The notes beneath the pieces are model-generated. The model did no database searches. It had not been told where the DNA came from and worked only from the letters and a program-made list of their open reading frames with translations. Below, piece after piece: positions 1 through 10,645 of a DNA stretch of 64,000 nucleotides. The translations under genes were made by a program, and so were the position numbers. The stretch's first letter is position 1; each line of letters opens with the position of its first letter. The DNA comes from Prosopocoilus inquinatus (Eukaryota > Arthropoda > Insecta > Coleoptera > Lucanidae): positions 49,880,001-49,944,000 of the forward strand of contig CM069873.1 of NCBI GenBank assembly GCA_036172665.1, written 5' to 3'.

Positions 1-381
1 CTCGTTGTGTGACGTCATTTACGAATAACTTTCGACAATGCGAAGACGTAAGAATAGTAGCCCTGGAGTACGATTTTTGAAATCACACCACGGGGGTTTA
101 TGTCTAATGCCACAGTTTTAAACATAAACATAATTCTCCCCAGGTCGCTGGGATGGCAGTGATGGCACACTATTTACAGTAATCTGTAATCCTTAGTGAA
201 CATAAAAAATAGCGACATCTTACTATCGCTTTTTGACCTAACATTGCAGTAGGATAGACAAATTGAAGCGGGATTTGCTCCTAATGAGTCCCCCATGCAA
301 GGCGGCCATGCTTGCTGTCAAAGCATAATGAAAGATTTTAGAAAAATTTTGTGCAAATCGTTTTTGATTGCAGTGAGAACC

Positions 382-446
382 TCGAGCAGCCTCTGGACAG
401 CTGTTTCAGCCCTGCTTGGGGCTTCTTCAGCAGAAACGTAGCTCGA
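382..446 (-). ncRNA. Type I hammerhead ribozyme (minus arm)
   Basis: On the minus strand the order is outer helix I TCGAGC, inner helix I TTTCTG, core CTGAAGA, helix II AGCCC / loop CAAGCA / GGGCT, core GAAA, palindromic helix III ACAGCTGT, cleavage triplet GTC, then CAGAGG and GCTCGA closing helix I. CTGANGA and GAAA are the invariant hammerhead core and GTC is the commonest cleavage triplet. All helices are complementary and the internal loop in helix I is where the usual loop-loop contact forms. The 8-nt palindromic helix III with no loop is typical of small retrozyme and Penelope hammerheads, which often act best as dimers. Confidence 0.85.
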
Positions 447-863
447 CATTCCCACTGCAGACCAAAAACGACTTGCCCAATTTATTCGCAAATGTGATGT
501 AAGAATGATGAACATATAAAATAGCGACATCTTACTATCGCTTTTTGACCTAACATTGCAGTAGGATAGACAAATTGAAGCGGGATTTGCTCCTAATGAG
601 TCCAGAGGCTGCTCGAGGTTCTCACTGCAATCAAAAACGATTTGCACAAAATTTTTCTAAAATCTTTCATTATGCTTTGACAGCAAGCATGGCCGCCTTG
701 CATGGGGGACTCATTAGGAGCAAATCCCGCTTCAATTTGTCTATCCTACTGCAATGTTAGGTCAAAAAGCGATAGTAAGATGTCGCTATTTTATGTGTTC
801 ATCATTCTTACATCGCATTTGCGAATAAATTGGGCAAGTCGTTTTTGGTCTGCAGTGGGAATG

Positions 864-928
864 TCGAGCTACGTTTCTGCTGAAGAAGCCCCAAGCAGGG
901 CTGAAACAGCTGTCCAGAGGCTGCTCGA
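864..928 (+). ncRNA. Type I hammerhead ribozyme (plus arm)
   Basis: Same sequence as the minus-arm ribozyme. Outer helix I pairs 864-869 with 923-928. Inner helix I pairs 874-879 with 915-920 (four Watson-Crick pairs plus two G-U). The CTGAAGA core is 880-886. Helix II pairs 887-891 with 898-902 around a 6-nt loop. GAAA is 903-906, helix III is the palindrome 906-913, and GTC ends at 914, so cleavage is predicted between 914 and 915. Type I topology, because helix I is the open helix. Confidence 0.88.
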
Positions 929-981
929 GGTTCTCACTGCAATCAAAAACGATTTGCACAAAATTTTTCTGTAATCCTTAG

Positions 982-1443
982 CATATTTTTAAATTACCAT
1001 GGTTACCTTTTTATTGATATTGAAAAGTTTGAAATCGGTTGTCAGAAGTCAAAGTATTAATTCGATTTCTTTTTTAATTAAACGTTTAAATTTCTTTTGC
1101 CGCCATCCCAGGCGAACGAACAGGACAATTTGTGATAAAAATAAGGTAGACGCCTTTCAGTATAAGAAGTACATGATGACTCATCGAAATCTGACCGGCG
1201 GGCTACGAACAGCTGATGAGCAGTGGCATATCGATTTCCATGTGAAGTGTAGGGGCAGGAAAATAAAGAAAAATAATAATAATAATAATATATTTGTCTT
1301 CAGATTTACATTTGTAAATGTGGACAATGTCATGATAACTATAAAATAGTAAACTGTAACTAAAACTTAAATTAAGAAACTGTTCATACATACGTATGCG
1401 GTCAGATAATAAATTACACGTTTACAAATTAAAAAAAAATTAA
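982..1443. other. No gene seen; (AAT)n microsatellite near 1272-1291
   Basis: A weak open frame covers 999-1349 on the plus strand, but its product is not recognised and it contains the poly-Asn run of the AAT microsatellite. I see no support for coding. Confidence 0.5.
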
Positions 1444-2960
1444 TTAAAAGATTCGGTATTGAAGGAATTCATCAATAGAATAAAAGACATTCTCGAGTAG
1501 AATAGATTTCACCTTATTTTCCAAAGCTTTTGTATGTAAGTCCCTCAGATCTTTAGGCAAGTGATTAAAGATTTTAAGGGCAGTACAGGTAAACCTGTTA
1601 TGAAATAGCCGAGTTCTATGTTGAGGTAAGTAAATAAGATTTCTCTTACTCAAACGAGTATTGTGTAAAGTATTTACATTAACAGTAGTTGTAAAGAGAT
1701 GCGAATGTTGTTTTACATACATTATGCAGGATAATATATACAAAGAGGGAAGAGTTAGTAAACGTAGTCTTTTAAAAAGTAATCTACAAGTATGCGTTCT
1801 TGAAACACCTGATAACGTTCTTCTGATTGACTTTTGAGCAGAAAACACTTCAGTTGCATGCGCAGAATTACCCCAGCATAAAACACCATAACACAGACGA
1901 GACTGAACATTCGCATAATATAAAAGCTTGAGAATGTCAAGATTTACATTTCCTAATAATCTTCTTATTAAGTAGCAGTAGGAATTTAGCTTTCTAGGTA
2001 GGTCGACGCAGTGATTACTCCATGTGAGTTTATTGTCAAATATTAATCCTAAAAATTTTACACTGCTGGTAGAATCTAATGTACACTCATCCAAATTTAT
2101 ATGTAAAGTACTTTGCTGAATGGTAGCCTTGGATTAGTATATTAAGTTAGTTTTTGACATGTTTAATTCCAGTGAATTTGCAAGACACCAAGATTTCATA
2201 TTGGATACAATATTTTGAATGCTTGAAAGTAAGTCATTATGTGAGGAGCTAGATAAAATTACTGACGTGTCGTCTGCATAACAGCATAAATTACACTGAA
2301 ATATTTCTGGTAAGTCATTTACGTGAACTAGGAACAGAAATGGTCCAAGTATGCTACCCTGTGGTACTCCACTTTTGACGGATTGCCTGTCAGAAATTGT
2401 TCCACCCCAACTAACTACCTGTGTCCGATCACCTAAGTAACTTTCCAACCAACTCAAGGCGGTACCCCTTATTCCGTAATTATAAAGTTTATCTAGCAGT
2501 ATGCCATGGTTAATAGTAACGAACGCCTTTGTTAAGTCAAAATACACACCAACAGCCTTTTTATGTTTTTCTATACCATGAACAATATGATTAAGAGCAT
2601 CCACCAAAGCATTCTGTGTAGATAAACCCTTTCTAAACCCAAACTGGCAATCACTTAATAAATTTTTCTAGTGAAGAACTCACTTAACCGGTTAAACATT
2701 ATCTTTTCAATAATTTTTGAAAATACAGATAAAGGGGAAATTGACCTGTAATTTATTATATCATGTACATCACTTTTTATGTATTGGCACAACTTTGGCG
2801 AGTTTGAATGTATCTGGAAACACGCCCTCTAGAAACGATTGATTTATTAAAATTGTTAGAGGATATGAAATGGCATCAGCTACATGTCCAACTATACTAC
2901 AGGGAATGCCATCCGCACCGGAAGAATTTTTGTATATTAAATGCAGCATATTTAAGCAAT
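1444..2960 (-). pseudogene. LINE reverse transcriptase remnant (Jockey/CR1-like)
   Basis: Reading leftwards from about 2960: an N-terminal RT stretch with SSGADGIP and KVVPIHKK; then fingers/palm (2607-2134) with the F-D-L-KAF motif, GVPQGSILGP and catalytic CYADDTSV; then the thumb and C-terminal part (2094-1444) with SVKFLGLIFDNKLTWSNH. The SGADGIP, VPQGSILGP and YADD boxes in this order are diagnostic of the LINE RT of the Jockey/CR1 group. At least two frameshifts or gaps separate the three pieces (near 2110 and 2620-2780). No endonuclease domain and no A-rich tail are seen, so both ends are truncated. A dead copy. Confidence 0.88.
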
Positions 2961-4334
2961 ATAAATAATAATTATTATTGTAGACAATATCAATAACATG
3001 CCGAACGTTATTTAACAGACTACTGTACATTTGCTTTCGAGCGAAAATGTTTCCAACATAATAGTCTTTTGTGGCCATAGGAATTTATGTGCAAAAAATT
3101 TGACATCATGTTAATTTTTAATTCGGGAGAAATTTTAAATAAATATTTGACTTTAATAAATGAAGAGTTGTGAATTAAATGAGGTTACGCTGTACTGTTT
3201 TTAAAAAAAATTGTCAGTTTTTTCCAACAATTATTAATTTACAAAATATTATAATTAATTACACCTAATATTCACACACAAGCATTGTTGTTTAATAGTG
3301 GTTCATAATGGAGAACTACAATTTCGACGTTCCAGGTTAATAGCGTTTCGCCATCTTCTTCATCGGAAAACAAATAATCTTCGTCATTCAAATCACCTGT
3401 GTCGACCGTGAAGGTAAGATTGTCGGTGACATTAACAACTTTTAGATAGCTTTTGTCACTAATCTTAGTAAGATTTTATTACAGGAATTGTTATACAATA
3501 TACAGCTTCGTCTTTCCTGAATTCCAGCACATTAGCTGATTTCACGTGCCTGGCTGTGAATTATTTATCCCCGTTCGCCGATCGTTTTCTTTTTGTCCAT
3601 GATAATATATTGTTGCCATTAAATAAACAGTATCAAACACAACTGCAAATTTCAGAAAACAATATTTTCAGAATTGTGAGGATACTAGATACTAGACTTG
3701 TCGGACGATAACTCGTCTCTGCGCTTTATGTACTTCTTATACATAGATAAGGAATACTTATAGATAGGAAAGTAGAGTCAATTTCGTTGGCACATATACA
3801 AATAGTTGTCACTTTTAACACGGTAGGCAGTAGTATTCCTAACAGCGGGATATTTAAATTGAATGTAGCGATTAAACGTTGTGGAAGAAACTACACATCA
3901 CTTGTCTAACAGTTCTTTTGACATACGTCATTATTGAAACGTACAAGAAACAACATTCTATTGATTCGTATATTTTAAATTCTTTTTCCATTGCTAACAT
4001 TTAAAAAAGATAGCGGCATTATAGTTAATGCGGCTATACAAAACATTAGTATGTTTGTTCTCGTCTGATTTAACAATGACGTGCGTGAAAAAAATTATTA
4101 AAAAAAGTATATCACAGGCTCTTCGCAGAAAAAATTATCAACCAAGATTCAGTAACATTAACATATTTATTTCATAATAATATAAATAAATACATAACGA
4201 TGTGTGTATACAGTTTGTCCCATGCATCAGAGATTTTTACGTCCGACGTTTGAAGTTCATTGCTGCAGGCATTAATGACGTGTCAGGTGGTGTCAATAAA
4301 GATCCATTGGACCAACTGTATATATGTACATACA
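2961..4334. other. No gene recognised
   Basis: AT-rich sequence with stops in all frames. A short acidic minus-strand stretch near 3420-3310 (NDEDYLFSDEED) could be a transposase leader but is too short to assign. Nothing else supported. Confidence 0.4.
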
Positions 4335-5673
4335 TTAAGACCAGGGCGCCAGCGGGTGTTCTACCTAGATGGCAGTACTTGTGAAAGCATTCTACAATTT
4401 TTGTGGATATAAATCTCAAGAAAGAATAATTTTTTTCCCAATTTTTAAAAGTGTTATGTTTCTTCATAAATCTATAAAGGTTTTCTGAAAATAGTATAAA
4501 ATTTGATTGATATTTAATGTGATTAATTCAATAATTAAATTGTCAATATGTAACTTTTTTTTCAACAAAATTCGAAAAACAAATTATCACACGACGTCAA
4601 TAAATGCATTTAAAACCATTATCTGCAATATGAGGAAGTTATCTCGTGTAATTACGACATTAAATAGATTTTAAATGTCGATTGTGGTGGTTCGAAGAGG
4701 CACTAAAACAATTTTCTCCAGAATAGTTCAGTCCTTTTCTAAATGAGGGCGCTCTTGTAACTGCTTTTCAAAGTCCCTATCTATGCATATTAAGCTATTA
4801 TGCATAATTCTTAATTAAGGCTGTGCGACAACAAATTTTACTCAAATGATAGTTTTCAGATATCGATAATATCGATTATTTATTCAATATCAATAGTTTT
4901 TATTTTTCCTATCAGTATTTTATAATAAATTTGAATATTGGTATTCTTGTACAGTCCTGCTCCCAATGTACAGGGTATTTTTTTATATTTTGCGCCCTAT
5001 CTAGAAGCTTTACTTTAGGAACCACAGAAAAACTTTAAATACAAAAGTTATAAGTTTTTATGCCTATTATCTTCTAGTTATCTTAGTTATCTAGTTATCA
5101 CTAGAAACAAAAGTGCTCTTTCATCTTATGAAACAAAATATAGGGTGTTCCATTTCAAAAAATTAAAGTTGGTATTTTTTTCTCCACTTTGCGCTGCGCA
5201 TTTGTTTCTTGTTATAACTCTAAAAGATAATAGACATGAAGCCCTACTACTTTTGCATTTAAAGTTTATCTCTAGCTCCTAAAATAAAGTCTCTAGGTAG
5301 GACGCAAAATATAAAAAAAACCTGTACATTTATAATACTTGCAATTTGGAATTTCAGTTATTATTACATCCTCAAAACGTTCCATGTGCGCATCGTAAAA
5401 TATTTGAGGAGTATTGGCATTTGAGGTGTTGTAACAGTGACAAGTTTAATTAGAAAACTTTTTTATAAAAACAAAATAGTGCAGAAAATACTAGGTAATT
5501 TGAGAATCTTATCTTGGCTCACTCTCGTTAAATGCATAGAACATTTTCTTGTTCTCTAAATGTATTTCATTGATTTTGCTTTTTTATTTTTTTTTCGGCC
5601 GTTTTGCGTACGTTCTGCCCATTATAAAAGCACAATAATACAACACACCACCAAAATTATTGGAAAAAAAACA
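4335..5673. repeat. 1.3 kb interspersed repeat, copy 1
   Basis: Aligns base by base with 14815-16133, sharing the start TTAAGACCAGGG and the end ATTATTGGAAAAAAAA-CAG. Differences are scattered substitutions and one short indel (the duplicated TTATCTAG near 5087), so I estimate identity in the mid-90s percent by eye. It contains a foldback element (4971-5324). No coding frame is conserved between the copies, so it is a non-coding transposon or a piece of one. Origin unknown. Confidence 0.85.
4969..5326. mobile_element. Foldback MITE with TA ends, copy 1
   Basis: Begins TA-CAGGGTATTTTTTTATAT and ends ATATAAAAAAAACCTG-TA. The two arms are complementary for well over 100 bases with mismatches (for example ATTTTGCGCCCTATCTAGA against TCTAGGTAGGACGCAAAAT). 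Flanking TA fits a Tc1/mariner-mobilised foldback element. It sits inside the 1.3 kb repeat and is carried in both copies, so it inserted before the repeat was copied. Confidence 0.7.
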
Positions 5674-6240
5674 GCTAAACACAGTGTCCAACACAATAAA
5701 CAAAAATAGTCCAAACAATGCTCAGGCACGGTTGCTAGCACGTGTTACGTGGGCTAAAATGCGCAGTGCGACACCCTCTGTTTACATATAATAAAACCAT
5801 CAATTTGGTCTGGCAATTTCGTCAAGCCCCTGGAAAAGTTGTTTTAACACCTTTACAACTAAAATTCGTAACATTACTATGCTTGCTCCATCTGTTGCTT
5901 ATTTATTTGAATACATCAAAAATACTGCCATCCCCACCCTTCGAGCCGTGGTCTTAAGGACAGAATGAAAATATTTTAAATGTGCATACTAAATATGTAT
6001 ATACTAAAACTTATAAATATCTACATTGTAAGATACTAAGATATTTCAGATATCTAAGCTTGATTTTCCGGACGGAATCCGACTTCGCCTCGCGGTTTCG
6101 TCTCGGAAAAGCAAGTGAAGAATGAACCATCACAGTGAAGCTTTCAAACCAAATGATTTCAGAATAAATTAATTATAACTACAAAAACCAAGATATGGTA
6201 AATAACATTCGGAAGACAAATTAAGCACTGACGGCAATAA
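5674..6240. other. No gene recognised
   Basis: Contains an open frame of 71 codons (5742-5957) without recognisable features. Probably the 3' non-coding flank of the P-type element to the right, but no terminal repeat could be identified. Confidence 0.4.
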
Positions 6241-7728
6241 CTACAGCATTTTCATTTCTTTAATTTTGTTGTTTTTAGTTCTATGACTGTTGTAGTAATG
6301 TAACGCTTTTCTTTTGACTTCATCATTCATGTTTCTACAATCAAGGCTCTTTAAAATACGACAGATATTTTTTGTCCACATTAAAATATATAACTGTACA
6401 AATAAATTACAAAATATTAAAAATAAATTATGAGTTTCGCAAGGCTTAAATGTAATGTTAATCAGCGACTTTAGTTTATTTAACAATTTTGTCTTTATAT
6501 TAAGTGTTGCAGAAAGACGTGGCAAATAGAAGTGTAAAATATTACTACACTGACTAAATAATTTAACAAAATTTGTATTTGGCATAGTCAATGCCCCAAC
6601 AGTATAGTTTCTCACTTTTATTACTTCATCTTCAGTATCGGAAGCTACCAGTTCATTTTTACATAATTCACATTTTCCAAGTTTTTTCAGAATCTTTCTT
6701 GCCATATATCCTGCTATATATGAATGTGCATTAAGCAATGGTGGCGTATATGCTATTGATTCTACAGGTATCACGTCCACTGCTTCTGATACCTTCGTGT
6801 TATCGGCAATATCAATAACATTTGAACAATTTCCAGGTTGAAGAAAATGTTTTAAAGAATTTAACATTCCATCACAATCATCTTTTTCACAGTTAGCTCC
6901 TGGAGAGTGTGGTGTTATTAGTTGTTGTATCAATAAACTTTTAAACGACTGTGTAAAGAAAGAGCATGTGGGATTGATATTCCTCCATCCATGGCTTCTT
7001 ACACAAGAAAAATAATTTTCAAGTGGATCCTGGTTGAAATTTCTTGTGCATAGATAAACCACATAAATGAAGACGATGCCAGAGGTACATGAATCCTTGT
7101 ATGGTCTTTTTTAAATTATGAACACTGGGTGGCATAGTTTTCTTTGTTCCTCTAATAAATTGTAATGAATTTAATACTTTTAGACATTCAGTCCAAAATG
7201 CAACGTGAGATGAAGATGCTGTTATGGCACATCTTAAAGTCTTACCATGTTCAGGTTTTATGGATGCTCCATTTAAACTGTCGAACAATTTATCCATAAA
7301 TAGTAAAAAATCTGCTGTGTCGACTGCTGATGGAGGTAATGCACTAGCCGCTGTAAAAGAATATAGTTATTAAATAAATTAAATAGATAATCATATGCAT
7401 CAACTCACAATGTGTTGCCAATAATCTCATTGTAGATGACACTCTGTGAGAAAAAATTTGGGCTGCCATATTTACTTTCATTTTTTTCATTTTTTAAAAT
7501 CGTAAAATCGTGCTGTTGGAGGAAAATGTTCATCACACAGATCTTGTCTCTTAATTGCTGAAATCCATTTCAAGAAGAACTGTGACAAATAAAATCCTGT
7601 TATAATGAAATTACACAGTACATATAAATATTAATTGCATTATCTACCTCTGGACTTTTTGGAAATTTTCTCATTGTTATTTGTGCGTTATTGTTTGTGC
7701 ACTTTGGAACGCAACAATAAAAAACCAT
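6241..7728 (-). pseudogene. P-element-type THAP transposase, three exons, frameshifted
   Basis: Exon 1 (7728-7648) opens with MVFYCCVPKCTNN and ends KFPKSPE, the C2CH THAP zinc finger start. Intron 7647-7580 (68 nt, GT-AG). Exon 2 (7579-7409) reads FFLKWISAIKRQ then CDEHFPP, completing a shortened THAP domain, followed by VNMAAQIFSHRVSSTMRLL, a P-transposase block. Intron 7408-7351 (58 nt, GT-AG). Exon 3 (7350-6241) has DKLFDSLNG and later FNQDPLENYFSCVRSHG, the hallmark C-terminal box of P/THAP9 transposases. A frameshift near 7045-7062 separates these two, and the THAP domain has lost residues between KRQ and CDEHF. THAP9/P transposases bind DNA through the THAP domain and cut with an RNase H-like core. 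This copy is inactive. Terminal repeats not found. Confidence 0.85.
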
Positions 7729-8784
7729 TATGATTCGGAAAACTCAACACTTTTTTTCAGTAGACGTTATGTTTGGGCACACACAAAACCTTACACCAAA
7801 ACTACCGCACTGACAATGATTAAGGTTAATTTCAACGCACGTGGTGGATTCAAACACGATCGTTCGCACTGCCAACTGAAAATCGTAAATTCGCATTCTT
7901 ACCAACTTCATTTCATTTTATACATGTAGCGACACGTGTGACAAAAGTGAAAACTACTAAATAAGGTTCGGTAAATTAACAAAGACTTAACAGGGCATGT
8001 TCTTATAGTAAAAGGAGTCTAAGAGAGAACGATAAGCGAAAAGTGCACTTTTTCGGCTATCACGGCCGCGCGGCCTTATTAAGCGCCGGAGCGAAAAACA
8101 AATGTGGTTGTAATTTATAGGAAGAGATCACAAATTGTCCGTTTATTCTTCTGGAATAGCCCTAAACTAGTATCTTGGGCAAGACGGCAGCTCAATGTAT
8201 TAGATTATTTAATTTCCTGAATTTCGCGCGTGAGGCGCGCATTTTGTTCTTCCACATATACAACGTTGACTTTGACATCTAATATATCTTTTATCTATGA
8301 ATCACACGTAAACGTACGACCACGTAAAGTTGCGGTGACTAACTTGCGTGCACATCCGGTTTCTGAAACGATAAATAACTTTATGAAAAGTATTCAAACC
8401 AACCGGCTAAAACTCAGAGGGTAGTTTAAACGATAGATTTCGATACGTGCTTTCATTATCTGCAAACAGAATTTTTATGCAAGTGCGGAATGGAACTGTT
8501 TACTTTGCTACGTATACGCTTTATCCACGGATAATGTTTTGAGAAACTGTTTTATCCACGGATAAAGTTTTGAGAAACAGTTTTTAGAAGTTATGGTGAA
8601 TTTATTTGGAGTTTATCTCTACATAAAGTTATGTATCGTTTCAAAAACCGGGCATGAGAATTTTAAAAACCTATAGGGAATACATAAACTCGAAATGTTT
8701 ACGCATAAATTATCTACGATGTATCTTCAGAAGTTACTTACGGTATAACGAAGCTTTTGCCTTTCTTAATATTTAAAATTCAGT
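7729..8784. other. No gene recognised
   Basis: Plus-strand frames at 7681-7929 and 8230-8424 have no recognisable product; the first is antisense to THAP exon 1. The stretch may hold the P element's 5' region and the 3' end of the hAT element to the right. Confidence 0.4.
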
Positions 8785-10499
8785 TTTCGTAAATTATGAT
8801 GTATAAATAACAGTTTTTCTGCATTGCCTGCAGTAAGTCTACATCGTTTATCTTCAAAAATATTCCCGACCTCTGAAAACAGCCGTTCTGAATATATACT
8901 GCTTGCCGGTGAAGATAAATATTGACGAGCAATTTTTGATAATTCAGGGAATAAATTCTGATGATCCTACTACGTAAAAAACATACTTAAAAAAATATCA
9001 ATTTCCGTGTTTATATTTGTACTTTTGAAAGTGTAGACATGTCCGATATTTGCAGATTTAATTTGTTGATAACATTGCCAGAACGAATTATTGTCATTTT
9101 CACTGTCTTGATCTTTTTGTAATAGTGGTTCAAGGTACTATTAACATTACTAGTAGTAATATTTTATAATATTACTAGTAGTAATATTTTCCGTATTTAA
9201 TATTTCTGATAAAAACACCTGCCTTGCTGTTAGTTTAATATCATCCGGAAAAAAGCCATTTTATATCTGGGATCAATTAGTTGCAATTAAGTAGAGGTTT
9301 TTTCTCAATATCTGCAAATCTTTTAAAAATGTTTTCTAGGAGTGCTTCTTTAAAAGTGCCAACTCCATACAGCTGGAAATCTGGGTTAGAAAAAAATCTT
9401 TTCAATGTTGTTACAAATGGAATGACGTCTGATATAACTGTATCGTTTTCACTCATGATTTTGGTAATATCTTCAAATGGCTGTTTTATAGTTTTATAGT
9501 GGATTCTAATAGCTCCCATTGGTTGTTAGTTAAATTTGAACATGTATGACTATTTTCAGAAATATACAGGGTGTAATCAAATTAGTTTCACATATTAATA
9601 CAGCAAGTTCCTCATTATGTAAGAAAATTAATGCTGCAACTATCAAAAGTCTAGCTCAAAAATAAAAAAATTACCTAGTGGAGGAGTATTGACTCTTTTG
9701 TTTGAGAACGTCTGGTTGGTCGTACACAAAAACAACGTTATAAAACAAAATTCCAGAAAGATTCACAACACAATAAAATAGAATCACCGACCGATTAAAG
9801 ACGATAGTTCAAATTCACAACCTCTCGGTCGTGGCCCGTGTGTGCATTATGATTAAGCATAGGATTTCAGTAAGTACACGCCATCGTTTTAGTAGCGCCG
9901 TAAAAATGTATCGAACAGGCACATTGTGTAATGGGACGGTGAAAATAATTTACGGCGTTCTTACTAGATGACGCAATGTCGTAATAATGTTCGCCCATCA
10001 ACATCTGTAAAATTACGATCAACTGTGCAGTATCACTCACAATTTGTTGTGCGCGAATATCAAACAAGAAACCTCGGCACTATTCAAGATGTTACACAAT
10101 TTAGATTGCTTAAAAAATTGTACAATTTCTTGAATAATAAATAGTGTAATGTAAAACGGCTTTAACATGTGAATGAAGCAGCTTTCGCTTTTAATGTTTG
10201 CATCCGGACAACCCTTCACCATATTCGCTCCGCTATCACGTATTATCACCTGAATTTTGTTAATATGTATATCCCATTCAGTTATTAATTTTGTGATTCT
10301 TTCAGCACTGGCTAAGCCAGTATGGCTCCCGTCAAAACGATCACAACTCGACATAAAATTGTACTTATCCCATGTACTAGTGATACATTGTCCCGTAACA
10401 CTTATGAAACTCTCATTTGTATGTGGGCAGGTCCAAATATCCGATGTCAATGATATGTAGTTTAAATTTAATAATGCAGTTATTTCATTTTGTACAGCA
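8785..10499 (-). pseudogene. hAT transposase remnant
   Basis: On the minus strand, from 10499: NEITALLNLNYISLTSDIWTC, the hAT start of the catalytic core; RDSGANMVKGC with CFIHML, the hAT second-Asp region; then after a gap PFEDITKIMSENDTVISDVIP (9519-9277); and finally ARQYLSSPASSIYSERLFSE and NIFEDKRCRLTAGNAEKLLF (about 8935-8785), the C-terminal dimerisation domain with its SERLFS box. Order and motifs match hAT (ZBED-like) transposases. The reading frame is broken many times, and about 300 bp (9555-9866) has no hAT similarity, likely a later insertion. The N-terminal side is cut at 10500 by the LTR of a Gypsy element. Confidence 0.82.
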
Positions 10500-10601
10500 T
10501 GTCACTTATGTAAGTCTGGTTGCATAACTTGATATACAAAACTACAAGAATAATAAACAACTTCAGTCAAGCCTCAACAGTCGTTTAATTCAGACATAAC
10601 A
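10500..10601 (+). repeat. Probable 5' LTR of Gypsy element A
   Basis: Starts TGTCACTTATG, ends CAGACATAACA, and is followed directly by the primer site at 10602. The 3' LTR is missing, so the start is inferred from the TG...CA rule and from where hAT similarity stops. About 102 bp, short like the 82-bp LTRs of the related element at 25430. Confidence 0.6.
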
Positions 10602-10612
10602 TGGCGCAGTCG
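10602..10612 (+). promoter_or_regulatory. Primer binding site, tRNA-Ser type
   Basis: TGGCGCAGTCG is complementary to a tRNA 3' end of CGACTGCGCCA, as in insect tRNA-Ser, the primer used by the 17.6/297 group of Gypsy elements. The identical 11 bases follow the LTR of the related element at 25512. Confidence 0.75.
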
Positions 10613-10645
10613 TGGTACAAAATCTAAGGAATAACTGAAACAAAA

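Larger units (their letters stand above)
184..981. mobile_element. Palindromic hammerhead retrozyme-like insertion with 13-bp target duplication
   Basis: The 13-bp direct repeat CTGTAATCCTTAG lies at 184-196 and 969-981 and bounds the insertion. Inside are two inverted arms of one repeat. Bases 197-602 read on the minus strand and 603-970 on the plus strand. The plus arm starts at the ribozyme cleavage site (CAGAGG at 603), holds one 312-nt unit to 914, then 56 nt of the next unit, ending in AAAATTTTTCT. It codes for nothing; open frames here are by-products of the repeat. The ribozyme plus the long target duplication fits animal retrozymes or non-autonomous Penelope-like elements (family knowledge). 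No reverse transcriptase for it is present. Confidence 0.85.

Noticed and set aside
318..974. Open frames of about 60-110 codons (for example MGDSLGANPASICLSYCN) repeated at several places
   Set aside because: They run through the inverted arms and the ribozyme on both strands, change with each indel between copies and have no protein-like conservation. They are by-products of the retrozyme repeat.
1200..1250. A CTGATGAG string that could be another hammerhead core
   Set aside because: No helix II partner and no GAAA follow at the right distance.
8040..8100. GC-rich palindrome CACGGCCGCGCGGCC as a regulatory site
   Set aside because: A similar GGCCGCGCGG word occurs at 58283 in hAT sequence. 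It is too short and without context to assign a function.
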